A stretch of DNA of 7,992 bases from Clostridia bacterium (GCA_017552495.1 JAFZPW010000131.1:1-7992), one strand, 5' to 3'; positions 1-6,458 are shown, numbered from the stretch's first letter. A program made the numbers and translations. Notes: generated by a model not told the origin, from the sequence alone.

Positions 1-123
1 GAATACGACCAATTCATCCTCGATCGCATCTTCAAAATCTATCTTTGAATCTGTGATCGCATTGAGCTTATCCGCGATAAGCTCATCGTCACCTTCAACG
101 CATGGTATAATGCTATATTGCAT
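1..123 (-). CDS. Partial small protein, possibly GNAT-family acetyltransferase (N-terminus only)
   Basis: This is the first 41 codons of a gene that reads leftwards out of the window; its 3' end is missing. The ATG is the reverse complement of 121-123 and is preceded at 131-136 by GGAGGA with a 7-base spacer, so the start is well supported. The protein begins MQYSIIPCVEGDDELIADKL and continues with an acidic stretch ending DELVVF. From memory, this pattern (an opening beta strand, a helix with EKLxxxND-like residues, then a short strand before the core) resembles small clostridial GNAT acetyltransferases, but the acetyl-CoA-binding motif would lie outside the window, so the family is a weak guess. 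The coding sequence is much more AT-rich than the genes to its right. It has its own promoter (160-188) and appears to be transcribed independently of the membrane-protein gene upstream of it. Confidence 0.75.
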   Translation of the reverse strand, partial: MQYSIIPCVEGDDELIADKLNAITDSKIDFEDAIEDELVVF

Positions 124-159
124 TTAGAGTTCCTCCATAAACTGCGATTTATTATGCTC

Positions 160-188
160 ATTATACTGTTGCTGACCGACGGAATCAA
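160..188 (-). promoter_or_regulatory. Sigma-70/SigA-type promoter for the partial leftward gene
   Basis: Read on the minus strand, TTGATT (183-188) and a perfect TATAAT (160-165) are separated by exactly 17 bases. A transcript would start near 153 and leave a leader of about 30 bases before the ATG at 123. The match is strong enough to treat this as the real promoter of the partial gene. Confidence 0.8.
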
Positions 189-199
189 TCATTTTCTTA

Positions 200-231
200 A
201 AAGCAAAAGAGAGGCGCTTTTTTCGCTCTTT
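200..231 (-). terminator. Weak candidate terminator after the Gate-domain membrane protein gene
   Basis: On the minus strand the 3' region of the membrane-protein gene contains an imperfect hairpin. AAAGAG plus CG (224-231) pairs with CG and CTCTTT (206-216) with a 3-base bulge, and it is followed by TGCTTTT. The U tract is interrupted and the stem is bulged, so termination here is plausible but not certain. It lies just upstream of the -35 box of the next gene. Confidence 0.35.
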
Positions 232-284
232 GATTGAATTTTTCTCAGGAAACTGCTAAAATACATAAAAGAACATAACGACTC

Positions 285-1466
285 TCACAAAAGACTCAAA
301 AGCTGATAGAGCCAGTGAGCCGCCACGCCGGCGCACAAACCGCCCACGGTGTGGCTGGCGATGGCCTTGCTGATTAGTTTGTTGCAGTTCAGGCTGTTCA
401 TCATGGAAACGTGGGTGCTGAGATAGCCGCTCCAGCACATGCACATGGCGGTGAACACGGCGATGTCGCCTGCGTTGGCCAGACCGCCGGACACGAGCTG
501 CGCCGTCATGCTGGTGGCGGCGCCCGCCGCGCCCAGGGCGGTGATGGGAACGCCCACGCACTCCGGCGTGGAAAAGCCGAACAGCGGCTTGAGGATAAAG
601 CCGGCCTTATCCGCCAGCCAGGGCAGCAGATGCACGCCCTCGCAGGCGGCGCCGGTGTAGCCGCCGCTCTCGGCGGGGCCGTTGGTGAGCATCATCACAA
701 CGGTGCAGATAATCAAAACGCCGGGGATAATATTCAGCCCCATTTTTACGCCGCTTGTGCCGCCCTCCAGCAACGCGCCCATAAAGCGGCTGCCCAGATT
801 GCCCTCGCGGATGGGGCGGGTTCGGACGCCGCCCGCGGCGGGGCGCGCGCCGGGAATCATGTCCTCGTCCTTGCCATAGAGCTTCGCGGTGAAGCGCAGC
901 ATCATGCGGGTGCTCACCACGCTGCCCACCACGGCGCCCGCCAGACCCACGGCCACGGGCAGCAGATAGGATTCGCCCGAAACGGCGGACAGGCTGATCA
1001 TATAAGTACAGACGATGAGCCCCATGCCAAAGGCCGTCCCCAGGTTGGTGAGAGCGGGAAACTGGTATTTTTTGAACAGACTTTTGAAATAGCGGTCTTC
1101 CGCCAGAGCCAGAATCGCCGGGTTATCCGACAAAAAGGTGGTGACCACACCCACCGAGGCCGCTCCGGGCAGACCGTAAAGCGGCTTCATCAGCGGGTCG
1201 AGCACCCGGTTGGCCAGCGCCACTACGCCGAACTCCGAACACAGGGCCGACACCGCGCCCATAAGAACGCAGATGGCCATAAGATAAAAAACCGTGTTCA
1301 TTAAGAGGGAATAGGCCGTATTCATAAAGGTGTTCAGGGCGTTTGCCACACCCATCTGCACCGCAAAAAACACAAAAAAACCGATCAGGCACACAAGAAA
1401 TACAAAATTTTCCGCGCCGATCTCTTTCTTTTGCAGCGTGTTCTCCTGCTGTTCCCGTTCCTCCAT
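285..1466 (-). CDS. Nucleoside-recognition (Gate) domain polytopic membrane protein
   Basis: A 393-residue integral membrane protein. The start is supported by AGGAGG (1475-1480) eight bases upstream of the ATG. After a short charged cytoplasmic N-terminus (about residues 1-20) come many hydrophobic helices. The middle is interrupted by a basic, Gly/Arg-rich loop (around residues 195-225). The first half has a conserved-looking TTFLSDNPAI segment (109-118). The second half has a PECVGVPITALGAAGA-like segment, giving the two-lobed arrangement typical of Gate-domain (nucleoside recognition family) proteins. These are thought to be transporters or transport-associated membrane proteins, and the substrate is often unknown despite the name. 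It is divergent from a LysR-type regulator, the usual arrangement for a regulator and its target, so it is probably controlled by that protein. A role connected with the nearby HutD-family gene (for example uptake of histidine or urocanate) is speculation. The family call is from pattern memory, not a search. Confidence 0.85.
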   Translation of the reverse strand: MEEREQQENTLQKKEIGAENFVFLVCLIGFFVFFAVQMGVANALNTFMNTAYSLLMNTVFYLMAICVLMGAVSALCSEFGVVALANRVLDPLMKPLYGLPGAASVGVVTTFLSDNPAILALAEDRYFKSLFKKYQFPALTNLGTAFGMGLIVCTYMISLSAVSGESYLLPVAVGLAGAVVGSVVSTRMMLRFTAKLYGKDEDMIPGARPAAGGVRTRPIREGNLGSRFMGALLEGGTSGVKMGLNIIPGVLIICTVVMMLTNGPAESGGYTGAACEGVHLLPWLADKAGFILKPLFGFSTPECVGVPITALGAAGAATSMTAQLVSGGLANAGDIAVFTAMCMCWSGYLSTHVSMMNSLNCNKLISKAIASHTVGGLCAGVAAHWLYQLLSLL

Positions 1467-1568
1467 GCTTGCATCCTCCTTTGCCGCGCAAAGCGACCCA
1501 CTTCAAAGTAATGCAAGACACAAAAAAAGTAAAGTTAACAGTTTTCATTCGGAAGGTGAGAAATTTTT
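1467..1568. promoter_or_regulatory. Divergent control region between membrane protein and LysR regulator
   Basis: This 102-base gap holds the 5' regions of both divergent genes and is the expected binding place of the LysR-type regulator. A candidate T-N11-A type box with CTT...AAG ends spans 1501-1517. It is weak and not a full palindrome. A poor promoter match for the leftward gene is TTTACT-17-TACTTT inside 1504-1533. Next to the leftward gene's ribosome binding site is a 15-base inverted repeat (1479-1493, six-base arms around CGC). No convincing -10 box for the rightward gene was found; its Shine-Dalgarno region is GGAAGGTGAG at 1551-1560. Confidence 0.5.
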
Positions 1569-2468
1569 ATGACATTATCCACCTGCGACGTTCTGTTGAA
1601 AATCGTCGAAACCGGCAGCCTTGCCCGCACGGCGGAGGCGCTGGGCTACACGCCCTCGCGCATCAGCCAGATCCTTTCCGCCGCCGAAAGCGAGCTGGGG
1701 CTGCTGCTCTTTCACCGGGGACGGCCCACCTTGCTGCCCACCCGGGAATGCGAGGCGCTGCTGCCCGCTTTGCGGGAGCTGCAGGAGAGCGAGACCATCT
1801 TTTCCGAACAACTCAGCCGCCTGAAAAATCTTCAGATCGGCACCATCCGCATCGGCGCCTTCACCAGTCTTTCCTGCCATTGGCTCCCGGCGCGGCTCAA
1901 GGCCTTTCGCACCCGTTATCCCGGGATCCGCTTTGATCTGCGGCTGGGCCACCGGGATCAGATCGTGGACTGGACGCGGACCGGCATCATCGACGTGGGT
2001 CTGATGGAGGACCCCCAAGCGCCTGAACTTTCCTTTACGCTGCTGCAGGAAGACCCCTATGTGGTCGTGGTGCCTGAGCAGCATCCGCTGGCTGCCTGCG
2101 AAAGCGTCGCCTATGACCGGCTTGCCGGCGAAGCCTTTCTCTTTCTCGAGCCCGAGGACAACCGGGCGGTGGAGGAGGCGCTGGCCCGGGACGGCTTTTT
2201 TCCCACGGTGGACTATCGGGTGAAGGACGACTACACCATCATGGCCATGGTGGAATGCGGCCTCGGCGTCAGCATTCTGCCCCGGCTGGTGCTCAACCGC
2301 TCGCCTTATCGCATCTGCGCCGTGCCCTTCGATCCGCCTCACCTTCGCCGGATCGGCTTTGTTTTGCGGAAAAACGGCCGTCTTTCTCCCGCCACCCAGC
2401 GGCTCATCGCCTTCTGGCGGCAGGAGCAGGAGGGATCGTCCGCACCGGAAAAAGGAGATTGCACATGA
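1569..2468 (+). CDS. LysR-family transcriptional regulator
   Basis: A 299-residue cytoplasmic DNA-binding regulator, of normal length for the LysR family. The N-terminal winged helix-turn-helix covers about residues 1-60: VETGSLARTAEALGYTPSRI is the classic first and recognition helix pattern, followed by AESELGLLLFHR. A linker helix (about 60-85) leads to a substrate-binding fold from about residue 90. Typical segments there are IRIGAF near its start, YVVVVPEQHPLA in the middle and GLGVSILPRL near the end. The start follows GGAAGGTGAG by eight bases. The gene is divergent from the Gate-domain membrane protein, its most likely target. It shares an ATGA overlap with the HutD-family gene, so the two are almost certainly co-transcribed and translationally coupled. 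The co-inducer cannot be read from the sequence. Confidence 0.95.
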   Translation: MTLSTCDVLLKIVETGSLARTAEALGYTPSRISQILSAAESELGLLLFHRGRPTLLPTRECEALLPALRELQESETIFSEQLSRLKNLQIGTIRIGAFTSLSCHWLPARLKAFRTRYPGIRFDLRLGHRDQIVDWTRTGIIDVGLMEDPQAPELSFTLLQEDPYVVVVPEQHPLAACESVAYDRLAGEAFLFLEPEDNRAVEEALARDGFFPTVDYRVKDDYTIMAMVECGLGVSILPRLVLNRSPYRICAVPFDPPHLRRIGFVLRKNGRLSPATQRLIAFWRQEQEGSSAPEKGDCT

Positions 2469-3061
2469 TTTTGCCCTGGAAGATCGTAACGAGCGCCGAT
2501 TACGCCGTTTCCCGCTGGTCGGGCGGCGTCACCACCCAGCTCGCCATCTGGCCGCCCGAGGCGGTTTACGCGGAGCGGGACTTTCTCTGGCGGGTGAGCT
2601 CCGCCCGGGTGGAGACCGCAACCTCGGACTTTACCCCGCTGCCCGATTATGACCGGCTGATTGCCCCGCTGGAGGGAGAAATGACCCTTTGGCACGACGG
2701 CGGCGCGCCCGTAACGCTGACGCCTTTTGCCGTCCACGCTTTTTCGGGAGCCTGGGATACCCGCTCGGCGGGGATCTGCACCGATTTTAACCTGATGCTC
2801 CGCCGGGGCCGGGCCGTGGGAAGCATGGAGGCGCTGTTTCCCACAGGGCCGCTGGCACTGGAGGCCGGGCCGCGGGAGGAAACGCTGGCGCTCTATTGCG
2901 TCCGGGGGCGCTGTGTCGTGTCGGGCGGGAAGGCCTGCAGCCGCCTGCGGGCGGGGGAAACCCTGCTGGCGCGTCAAAGTCTGCCTCTTTTGCTGGAGCC
3001 CGAGGGCGGCGCGCCCGCCGCGCTGATGCTGTGCCGCGTGCGGCTTTGCGGAACGGAATAA
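2465..3061 (+). CDS. HutD/Ves family protein
   Basis: A 198-residue soluble protein, about the usual length of the HutD family. The N-terminal part shows the family pattern: W18-S-G-G-V-T-T-Q-L-A (18-27), then FLWRVSSARVE (40-50) and DYDRLIAPLEGEMTL further on. This corresponds to the double-stranded beta-helix (cupin-like) core. HutD proteins occur with histidine utilisation genes and have been proposed to bind urocanate or limit hut expression, without a firmly established reaction; the relative Ves is linked to cold response. Here it overlaps the LysR-type regulator by four bases (ATGA) and has its own ribosome binding site (AGGAG, 2453-2457). No hut catabolic enzymes are visible in this window, so a role in histidine metabolism is an inference from family membership. 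It ends three bases before an inverted repeat. Confidence 0.88.
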   Translation: MILPWKIVTSADYAVSRWSGGVTTQLAIWPPEAVYAERDFLWRVSSARVETATSDFTPLPDYDRLIAPLEGEMTLWHDGGAPVTLTPFAVHAFSGAWDTRSAGICTDFNLMLRRGRAVGSMEALFPTGPLALEAGPREETLALYCVRGRCVVSGGKACSRLRAGETLLARQSLPLLLEPEGGAPAALMLCRVRLCGTE

Positions 3062-3063
3062 TC

Positions 3064-3111
3064 GGGCCGCTGCGAGATTTTTCGACGCGCCTCTTGCAAT
3101 TTAAGCGGCCC
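3064..3111. repeat. Inverted repeat at the hutD 3' end, overlapping the next promoter
   Basis: GGGCCGCT (3064-3071) is exactly complementary to AGCGGCCC (3104-3111). The inner GCGAGA (3072-3077) can pair with TCTTGC (3092-3097, one G-U). It starts right after the stop codon of the HutD-family gene, so it could form the 3' end structure of that mRNA, but no U tract follows. It also encloses the -35 box of the downstream promoter, so an operator role is possible. Confidence 0.45.
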
Positions 3112-3122
3112 CTTGCTATAAT
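3094..3122 (+). promoter_or_regulatory. Sigma-70/SigA-type promoter of the riboswitch-controlled operon
   Basis: TTGCAA (3094-3099) and a perfect TATAAT (3117-3122) are spaced by 17 bases. Transcription would start near 3129, about a dozen bases before the P1 stem of the riboswitch. This gives the transporter operon its own promoter, separate from the lysR-hutD unit. Confidence 0.85.
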
Positions 3123-3141
3123 AAAAACATTCTTGAATAGG

Positions 3142-3313
3142 GTTTTTCAGTGCTGCGAAGCTTTTCGCTTCGCAGAAGAGGGAATCGGGTGAAACTCCCG
3201 AGCGATCCGGTCACTGTGAACGGGGAGCGCGGCAAAGCGCGGCCATTGTGTGTTACGCATGAGAAGGCCTTGCCGCAGCGTCGATCCGCAAGCCAGGAAA
3301 CCTGCTGAAAAAC
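3142..3313 (+). promoter_or_regulatory. Cobalamin (B12) riboswitch
   Basis: The RNA has the conserved parts of a cobalamin riboswitch aptamer. P1 is a perfect nine-base stem, GTTTTTCAG (3142-3150) with CTGAAAAAC (3305-3313). P2 is a perfect nine-base hairpin (3153-3161 with 3167-3175). The core follows as GGGAATCGGGTGAAACTCCC, then TCCGGTCACTGTGAACGGGG, then GAGAAGGCC. The B12 box reads AAGCCAGGAAACCTGC (3290-3305). The sizeable peripheral insert between the core and the B12 box suggests the longer adenosylcobalamin type, which is an inference. In this family ligand binding normally switches downstream genes off. The hairpins at 3359-3415 are the likely expression platform, and the first gene begins at 3448. 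Confidence 0.95.
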
Positions 3314-3358
3314 GTGGGAAAACCTCCGAAGAAGGCATGAACCACGGCGATTTGTCGT

Positions 3359-3380
3359 GCGGGCCGAAGCCCGCGGTTTT
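3359..3380 (+). terminator. First hairpin of the expression platform (terminator or switching stem)
   Basis: GCGGGC (3359-3364), a CGAA tetraloop and GCCCGC (3369-3374) form a stable stem followed by GGTTTTGTTGTG, a broken U tract. The GGTTTT at 3375-3380 can instead pair with AAAACC at 3319-3324, and 3371-3378 can pair imperfectly with 3340-3347. It may therefore be one arm of the on/off choice rather than a simple terminator. Confidence 0.5.
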
Positions 3381-3383
3381 GTT

Positions 3384-3415
3384 GTGTCTGCTTTTTCGGA
3401 AGGCAGGCACTTTTT
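3384..3415 (+). terminator. Intrinsic terminator of the riboswitch expression platform
   Basis: GTGTCTGC (3384-3391) pairs with GCAGGCAC (3403-3410, one G-U) and the stem extends inward by up to three pairs. It is followed directly by TTTTT (3411-3415) and CTGTT. It lies between the aptamer and the first gene, so it points to control of transcription elongation: early stop when cobalamin is bound, read-through when it is scarce. Confidence 0.75.
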
Positions 3416-3447
3416 CTGTTATCCGATTTTTGGAAGGAGCGTTTGGT

Positions 3448-4248
3448 ATGATCCATCTTTGCCACAGATTTTCTGCGATCCTGGCCGCTTTTGCGGCGCT
3501 GGTCTGCGTCGGCCTGTCTGTGCCCGCCGCCGCGGAATCCTATGCCGACGGCGCCTATTCCGTTCCCTTTGCCGTGGAGGGGCTGGGGCGGCATAATATC
3601 GCCCATCCCACCGCCACGCTGCATGTGGAAAACGGCGCCCTCTATCTGGATTTTACGCTGGAGCGGGTCGATCCCAGGGATCACGCGCCGCAATATGATT
3701 TTCTCACCACGGAATACGGCGATTTTGTCCCCGTGCTGGACGAGGCCGCCTTTACCTGTACCTTTCAGCGGGTACAAATCCCCCATCTGGGTCGGGTGGA
3801 AGTGACGGCGCAGACTTCGGCCATGTCCCAGCCCTACGGCATCGATTATGTTCTGGTGATCGACGGCTCCGCCGTCCCGGCGGCCGAGCCTCCCGCGCCT
3901 GCGGAGGAGCCCGCCCCCGCCGAATCCACCGCGCCCGAGAACGATCCCGCCCCGGCGGAAGTACCCGCGCCCGCGGAAGAACCCGCCCCCGCGGAAGAAC
4001 CCGATCCCCTGGAATCCGCCGCTCCCGCAGAGGAGCCCGCGCCGACGGAAGCGGCTTCGCCCACGGAGAATTCTTCACCCGTGGAGGAGACTGTGCCGGC
4101 GGAAGCACCCGCGCCGGCGGAGGCGCTTTCTCCCGCAGAGGAGTCCGCACCCGCCGGGCCGCGCATCGGACTGCCCATCGTCGTCGCCGCGAGCCTTGCG
4201 CTGCTGGTCTGCGTCTTTCTCTTAAAAATAACCCTTCCGAAAGGATGA
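3448..4248 (+). CDS. Secreted, membrane-anchored NEAT-like surface protein with Pro/Ala/Glu stalk
   Basis: A 266-residue protein and the first gene of the riboswitch-controlled operon. The start at 3448 follows GGAAGGAG (3432-3439) by eight bases; frames open further upstream run through the riboswitch and are not credible starts. A signal peptide covers residues 1-29 (VPAAA before E30). Residues 32-140 look like a NEAT-type immunoglobulin-like beta domain: DGAYSVPFAV (34-43), a His-rich turn (H49, H53), ATLHVENGALYLDFTL (56-71), and PYGIDYVLVID (129-139) with Y130-x3-Y134, the position of the heme-ligand YxxxY motif in NEAT domains. A Pro/Ala/Glu-rich low-complexity stalk follows (about 145-237), then a hydrophobic anchor (about 242-259) and a short KITLPKG tail. 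No LPxTG sortase signal is seen. The riboswitch suggests capture of a corrinoid at the cell surface rather than heme; that is inferred. The next gene overlaps or nearly abuts the stop codon. Confidence 0.85.
   Translation: MIHLCHRFSAILAAFAALVCVGLSVPAAAESYADGAYSVPFAVEGLGRHNIAHPTATLHVENGALYLDFTLERVDPRDHAPQYDFLTTEYGDFVPVLDEAAFTCTFQRVQIPHLGRVEVTAQTSAMSQPYGIDYVLVIDGSAVPAAEPPAPAEEPAPAESTAPENDPAPAEVPAPAEEPAPAEEPDPLESAAPAEEPAPTEAASPTENSSPVEETVPAEAPAPAEALSPAEESAPAGPRIGLPIVVAASLALLVCVFLLKITLPKG
3880..4158 (+). repeat. Low-complexity Pro/Ala/Glu-coding repeat region (surface stalk)
   Basis: This stretch encodes irregular repeats of PAPAEE and PAPAES type. At DNA level the unit CCGCGGAAGAACCCG occurs at 3971-3985 and again at 3989-4003, a period of 18 bases. 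The repeats would form an extended, negatively charged spacer that holds the folded domain away from the membrane. They are prone to length variation between strains. Confidence 0.8.
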
Positions 4249-4253
4249 TCCGT

Positions 4254-5396
4254 ATGTTCAAAAACCGCATATTCGCCGCGCTTTTGGCCCTTTGCCTGGC
4301 GTTGGGCGCCGCCTCCTGCGGCGGCGCACCCGCGAAAACGGGCGACGCGCCCCGGGTGGGCGATCTGCAATACACCGACACCCTGCCGCTGCGCTATGCC
4401 GACCAGTTTGCCGTCTATCATTACGCGGGAGGCTATTCCCTCATCGAAATGGTGAACAGCGACCGCATTCTGGTGGTGCCAGAAGGCAAGCCCGTTCCCG
4501 CCGGACTGGAGGAGGACGTCGTCGTGATACGGCAGCCGCTGCGGGATGTTTATCTGGCGGCCACCTCGGCCATGGCCCTGTTTGAAAGCCTGGACGCCAT
4601 GGATCGCATCTCCTTTGTGGGCAGCAAGCACTGGTACACCGCCCGGGCGGCTGAGGCGCTGGAAAACGGCACGTTTGTCTATGCCGGAAAATACAACGCC
4701 CCCGATTACGAGCTGCTGCTGAACGGACAGTGCCGGCTTGCCGTCGAATCCACCATGATCCTCCACAATCCAGACGTGCGGGAGAAGCTCATCGAGCTGG
4801 GCATCCCCACCGTGGTGGAGCGCTCCAGTTATGAGGAGCATCCCCTGGGCCGCACCGAATGGATCAAGGTTTACGGCGCGCTTTTCGGCCTGGAGGAACG
4901 AGCTGAGGCCGCTTTTGCCGCGGAAGAGGAAAAGGTCCGGGCGCTGGAGGCGCTGGAGGGGACGGGCAAGACGGCGGCCTTTTTCTACGTCAACTCCGCC
5001 GGGAACGTGGTCACTTATAAAACCAGCGGCTATGTCCCCGCCATGATCCGCATTGCCGGCGGCGAATACGTTCCCGCCGATCTGGGCGCGGAGGACGACA
5101 GCAAGCTGAGCACCATCAATCTGAATATGGAGCAATTTTACGCTTCGGCCAAAGACGCCGATTTCATCATTTATAACTGCTCCATCGCCTCCCAGCTTTA
5201 TACCGCAGCCGATCTGCTGTCCCTCAGCCCGGTGCTGGAGGATTTCAAGGCGGTAAAGGAAGGAAACGTGTGGTGCACCACCGAGAGCATGTTCCAGCAG
5301 ACCGACAAAACGGGCACCATCATCCAAGAGATGAGCCGAATCTTTCACGGACAGACCGACGGGTCGGATCTGACCTATCTCTTCCCCCTGCGATAA
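4254..5396 (+). CDS. ABC transporter substrate-binding lipoprotein (BtuF/FepB-type)
   Basis: A 380-residue extracellular binding protein of the class III family that binds cobalamin, heme or iron chelates and delivers them to a FecCD-type permease. Two ATGs are possible. The one at 4245 overlaps the previous stop (ATGA) but has no room for a ribosome binding site. The one at 4254 has AAAGGA about eight bases upstream and is preferred. The N-terminus is a lipoprotein signal: hydrophobic residues 6-17 and LGAASC with Cys22 as likely lipid anchor, followed by a GGAPAKTGDAP linker. The two-lobed binding fold includes the VYLAATSAMALFESLDAMDR segment (from 99) and ERSSYEEHPLGRTEW (about 189-203), typical of this family. 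The ligand cannot be read directly. Because the operon sits behind a B12 riboswitch, cobalamin or another corrinoid is most likely. It precedes the permease by 14 bases. Confidence 0.92.
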   Translation: MFKNRIFAALLALCLALGAASCGGAPAKTGDAPRVGDLQYTDTLPLRYADQFAVYHYAGGYSLIEMVNSDRILVVPEGKPVPAGLEEDVVVIRQPLRDVYLAATSAMALFESLDAMDRISFVGSKHWYTARAAEALENGTFVYAGKYNAPDYELLLNGQCRLAVESTMILHNPDVREKLIELGIPTVVERSSYEEHPLGRTEWIKVYGALFGLEERAEAAFAAEEEKVRALEALEGTGKTAAFFYVNSAGNVVTYKTSGYVPAMIRIAGGEYVPADLGAEDDSKLSTINLNMEQFYASAKDADFIIYNCSIASQLYTAADLLSLSPVLEDFKAVKEGNVWCTTESMFQQTDKTGTIIQEMSRIFHGQTDGSDLTYLFPLR

Positions 5397-5410
5397 CCGA
5401 GGCGCTGCGT

Positions 5411-6445
5411 ATGACAAAACAGACTGGTTTTCAGACGGCCCGTGCCCGTTACGCCGCCGTGTTTGCCGTGCTCCTGGCGGCCTTTGCGGCGCTTATCGTA
5501 TGGAACATCAACACGGGCAGCGTCCATGTCCCCGTCCGGGAGATCGCCCGCATCCTCTTTACCGGCGCGGGAGACGATACCCAGGTGGGCATCGTGTGGA
5601 AGCTGCGGATGCCTCGCATCCTTGCCGCCGCCGTGCTGGGCGGCGGGCTGGCGCTTTCCGGCTTTTTGATGCAGACTTTTTTCGGCAATCCCATCGCCGG
5701 ACCCTTTGTGCTGGGGATTTCCTCTGGCTCCAAACTGTGCGTGGCGCTGGTGATGATCGTGGCGCTGCGGTATTTTTCCTTTGTTTCCTCGTGGATGCTG
5801 GTGCTGGCCGCCTTTGCCGGAGCGCTCACCGCCATGGCCTTCGTGCTGCTGGCCGCCCGCGCCATCCGGCAGATGTCCATGCTGCTGGTAGCGGGTATCA
5901 TGATTAGTTATATCTGCTCGGCCGTCACCGAGTTTCTCATCGCCTTTGCCAAAGATTCCGACATCGTAAACCTGCATTCCTGGAGTCAGGGCAGTTTTTC
6001 TGGCACCAAATGGAGCCATGTGGGGGTGTTTTCCGCCATTGTGCTGATTTGCCTGGTGCTGGTCTTTTTCATGAGCAAGCCCATCGGCGCCTTTCAGATG
6101 GGCGAAAGTTATGCCCAGAGCATGGGGGTCAACGTCCGGCGGTTCCGGGTGGCGCTCATCTTCCTTTCCAGCCTGCTGGCCGGATGCGTCACCGCCTTTG
6201 CCGGGCCGATCTCCTTTGTGGGCATCGCCGTACCCCATCTCATCCGGCTGCTGCTCAAAACGGAAAAACCCATTCTGGTGATCCCGGCGTCGTTTTTGGG
6301 AGGCGGCGTATTCTGTCTGTTCTGCGATTATATCGCCCGCACCGCCTTTGCTCCCACCGATATGCCCATCAGCACCGTCACCGCCCTGTTCGGCGCGCCG
6401 GTGGTCATCGTCATGATGATCCGGCGGCACAGGGCGCGGCTGTAA
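5411..6445 (+). CDS. FecCD/BtuC-family ABC transporter permease
   Basis: A 344-residue membrane permease, the usual length for the family, with about ten hydrophobic helices. The start at 5411 has a modest GAGG eight bases upstream; an open frame extends to 5270 but overlaps the binding-protein gene and lacks a site. Hallmarks are WKLRMPRI (63-70), GGGLALSGFLMQ (77-88), FGNPIAGPFVLGISSG (91-106) and AGPISFVGIAVPHLIR (264-279), the last close to the ATPase-coupling region in BtuC-like proteins. It should form a homodimer that passes the substrate from the lipoprotein into the cytoplasm. It lies 14 bases after the binding-protein gene and 13 bases before the ATPase gene, so all three are one transporter. 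Its substrate specificity is inferred from the riboswitch. Confidence 0.95.
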   Translation: MTKQTGFQTARARYAAVFAVLLAAFAALIVWNINTGSVHVPVREIARILFTGAGDDTQVGIVWKLRMPRILAAAVLGGGLALSGFLMQTFFGNPIAGPFVLGISSGSKLCVALVMIVALRYFSFVSSWMLVLAAFAGALTAMAFVLLAARAIRQMSMLLVAGIMISYICSAVTEFLIAFAKDSDIVNLHSWSQGSFSGTKWSHVGVFSAIVLICLVLVFFMSKPIGAFQMGESYAQSMGVNVRRFRVALIFLSSLLAGCVTAFAGPISFVGIAVPHLIRLLLKTEKPILVIPASFLGGGVFCLFCDYIARTAFAPTDMPISTVTALFGAPVVIVMMIRRHRARL

Positions 6446-6458
6446 GAGGAGGCGCGGC

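Noticed and set aside
411..1304. A 297-codon plus-strand open frame rich in His, Ala and Gly
   Set aside because: It is antisense to the Gate-domain membrane protein and has the composition expected of a shadow frame.
3250..3447. An upstream extension of the surface-protein frame through the riboswitch
   Set aside because: It would translate the aptamer and terminators; the ATG at 3448 has a strong ribosome binding site and starts a proper signal peptide.
3880..4158. CRISPR-like or tandem non-coding repeats
   Set aside because: The repeats stay in frame, code for a Pro/Ala/Glu stalk and lack uniform spacers.
4245..4253. Earlier ATG for the binding lipoprotein (4245, overlapping the previous stop)
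   Set aside because: AAAGG lies directly against this ATG with no spacer; the ATG at 4254 has correct spacing and a good signal peptide. Use of 4245 would add only three residues and cannot be excluded.
3846..5417. A 523-codon open frame on the minus strand opposite the surface protein and binding-protein genes
   Set aside because: It is an antisense shadow of high-GC coding sequence, with a low-complexity Ala/Gly/Ser tail mirroring the Pro/Ala/Glu repeats. The plus-strand frames have ribosome binding sites, signal peptides and family motifs.
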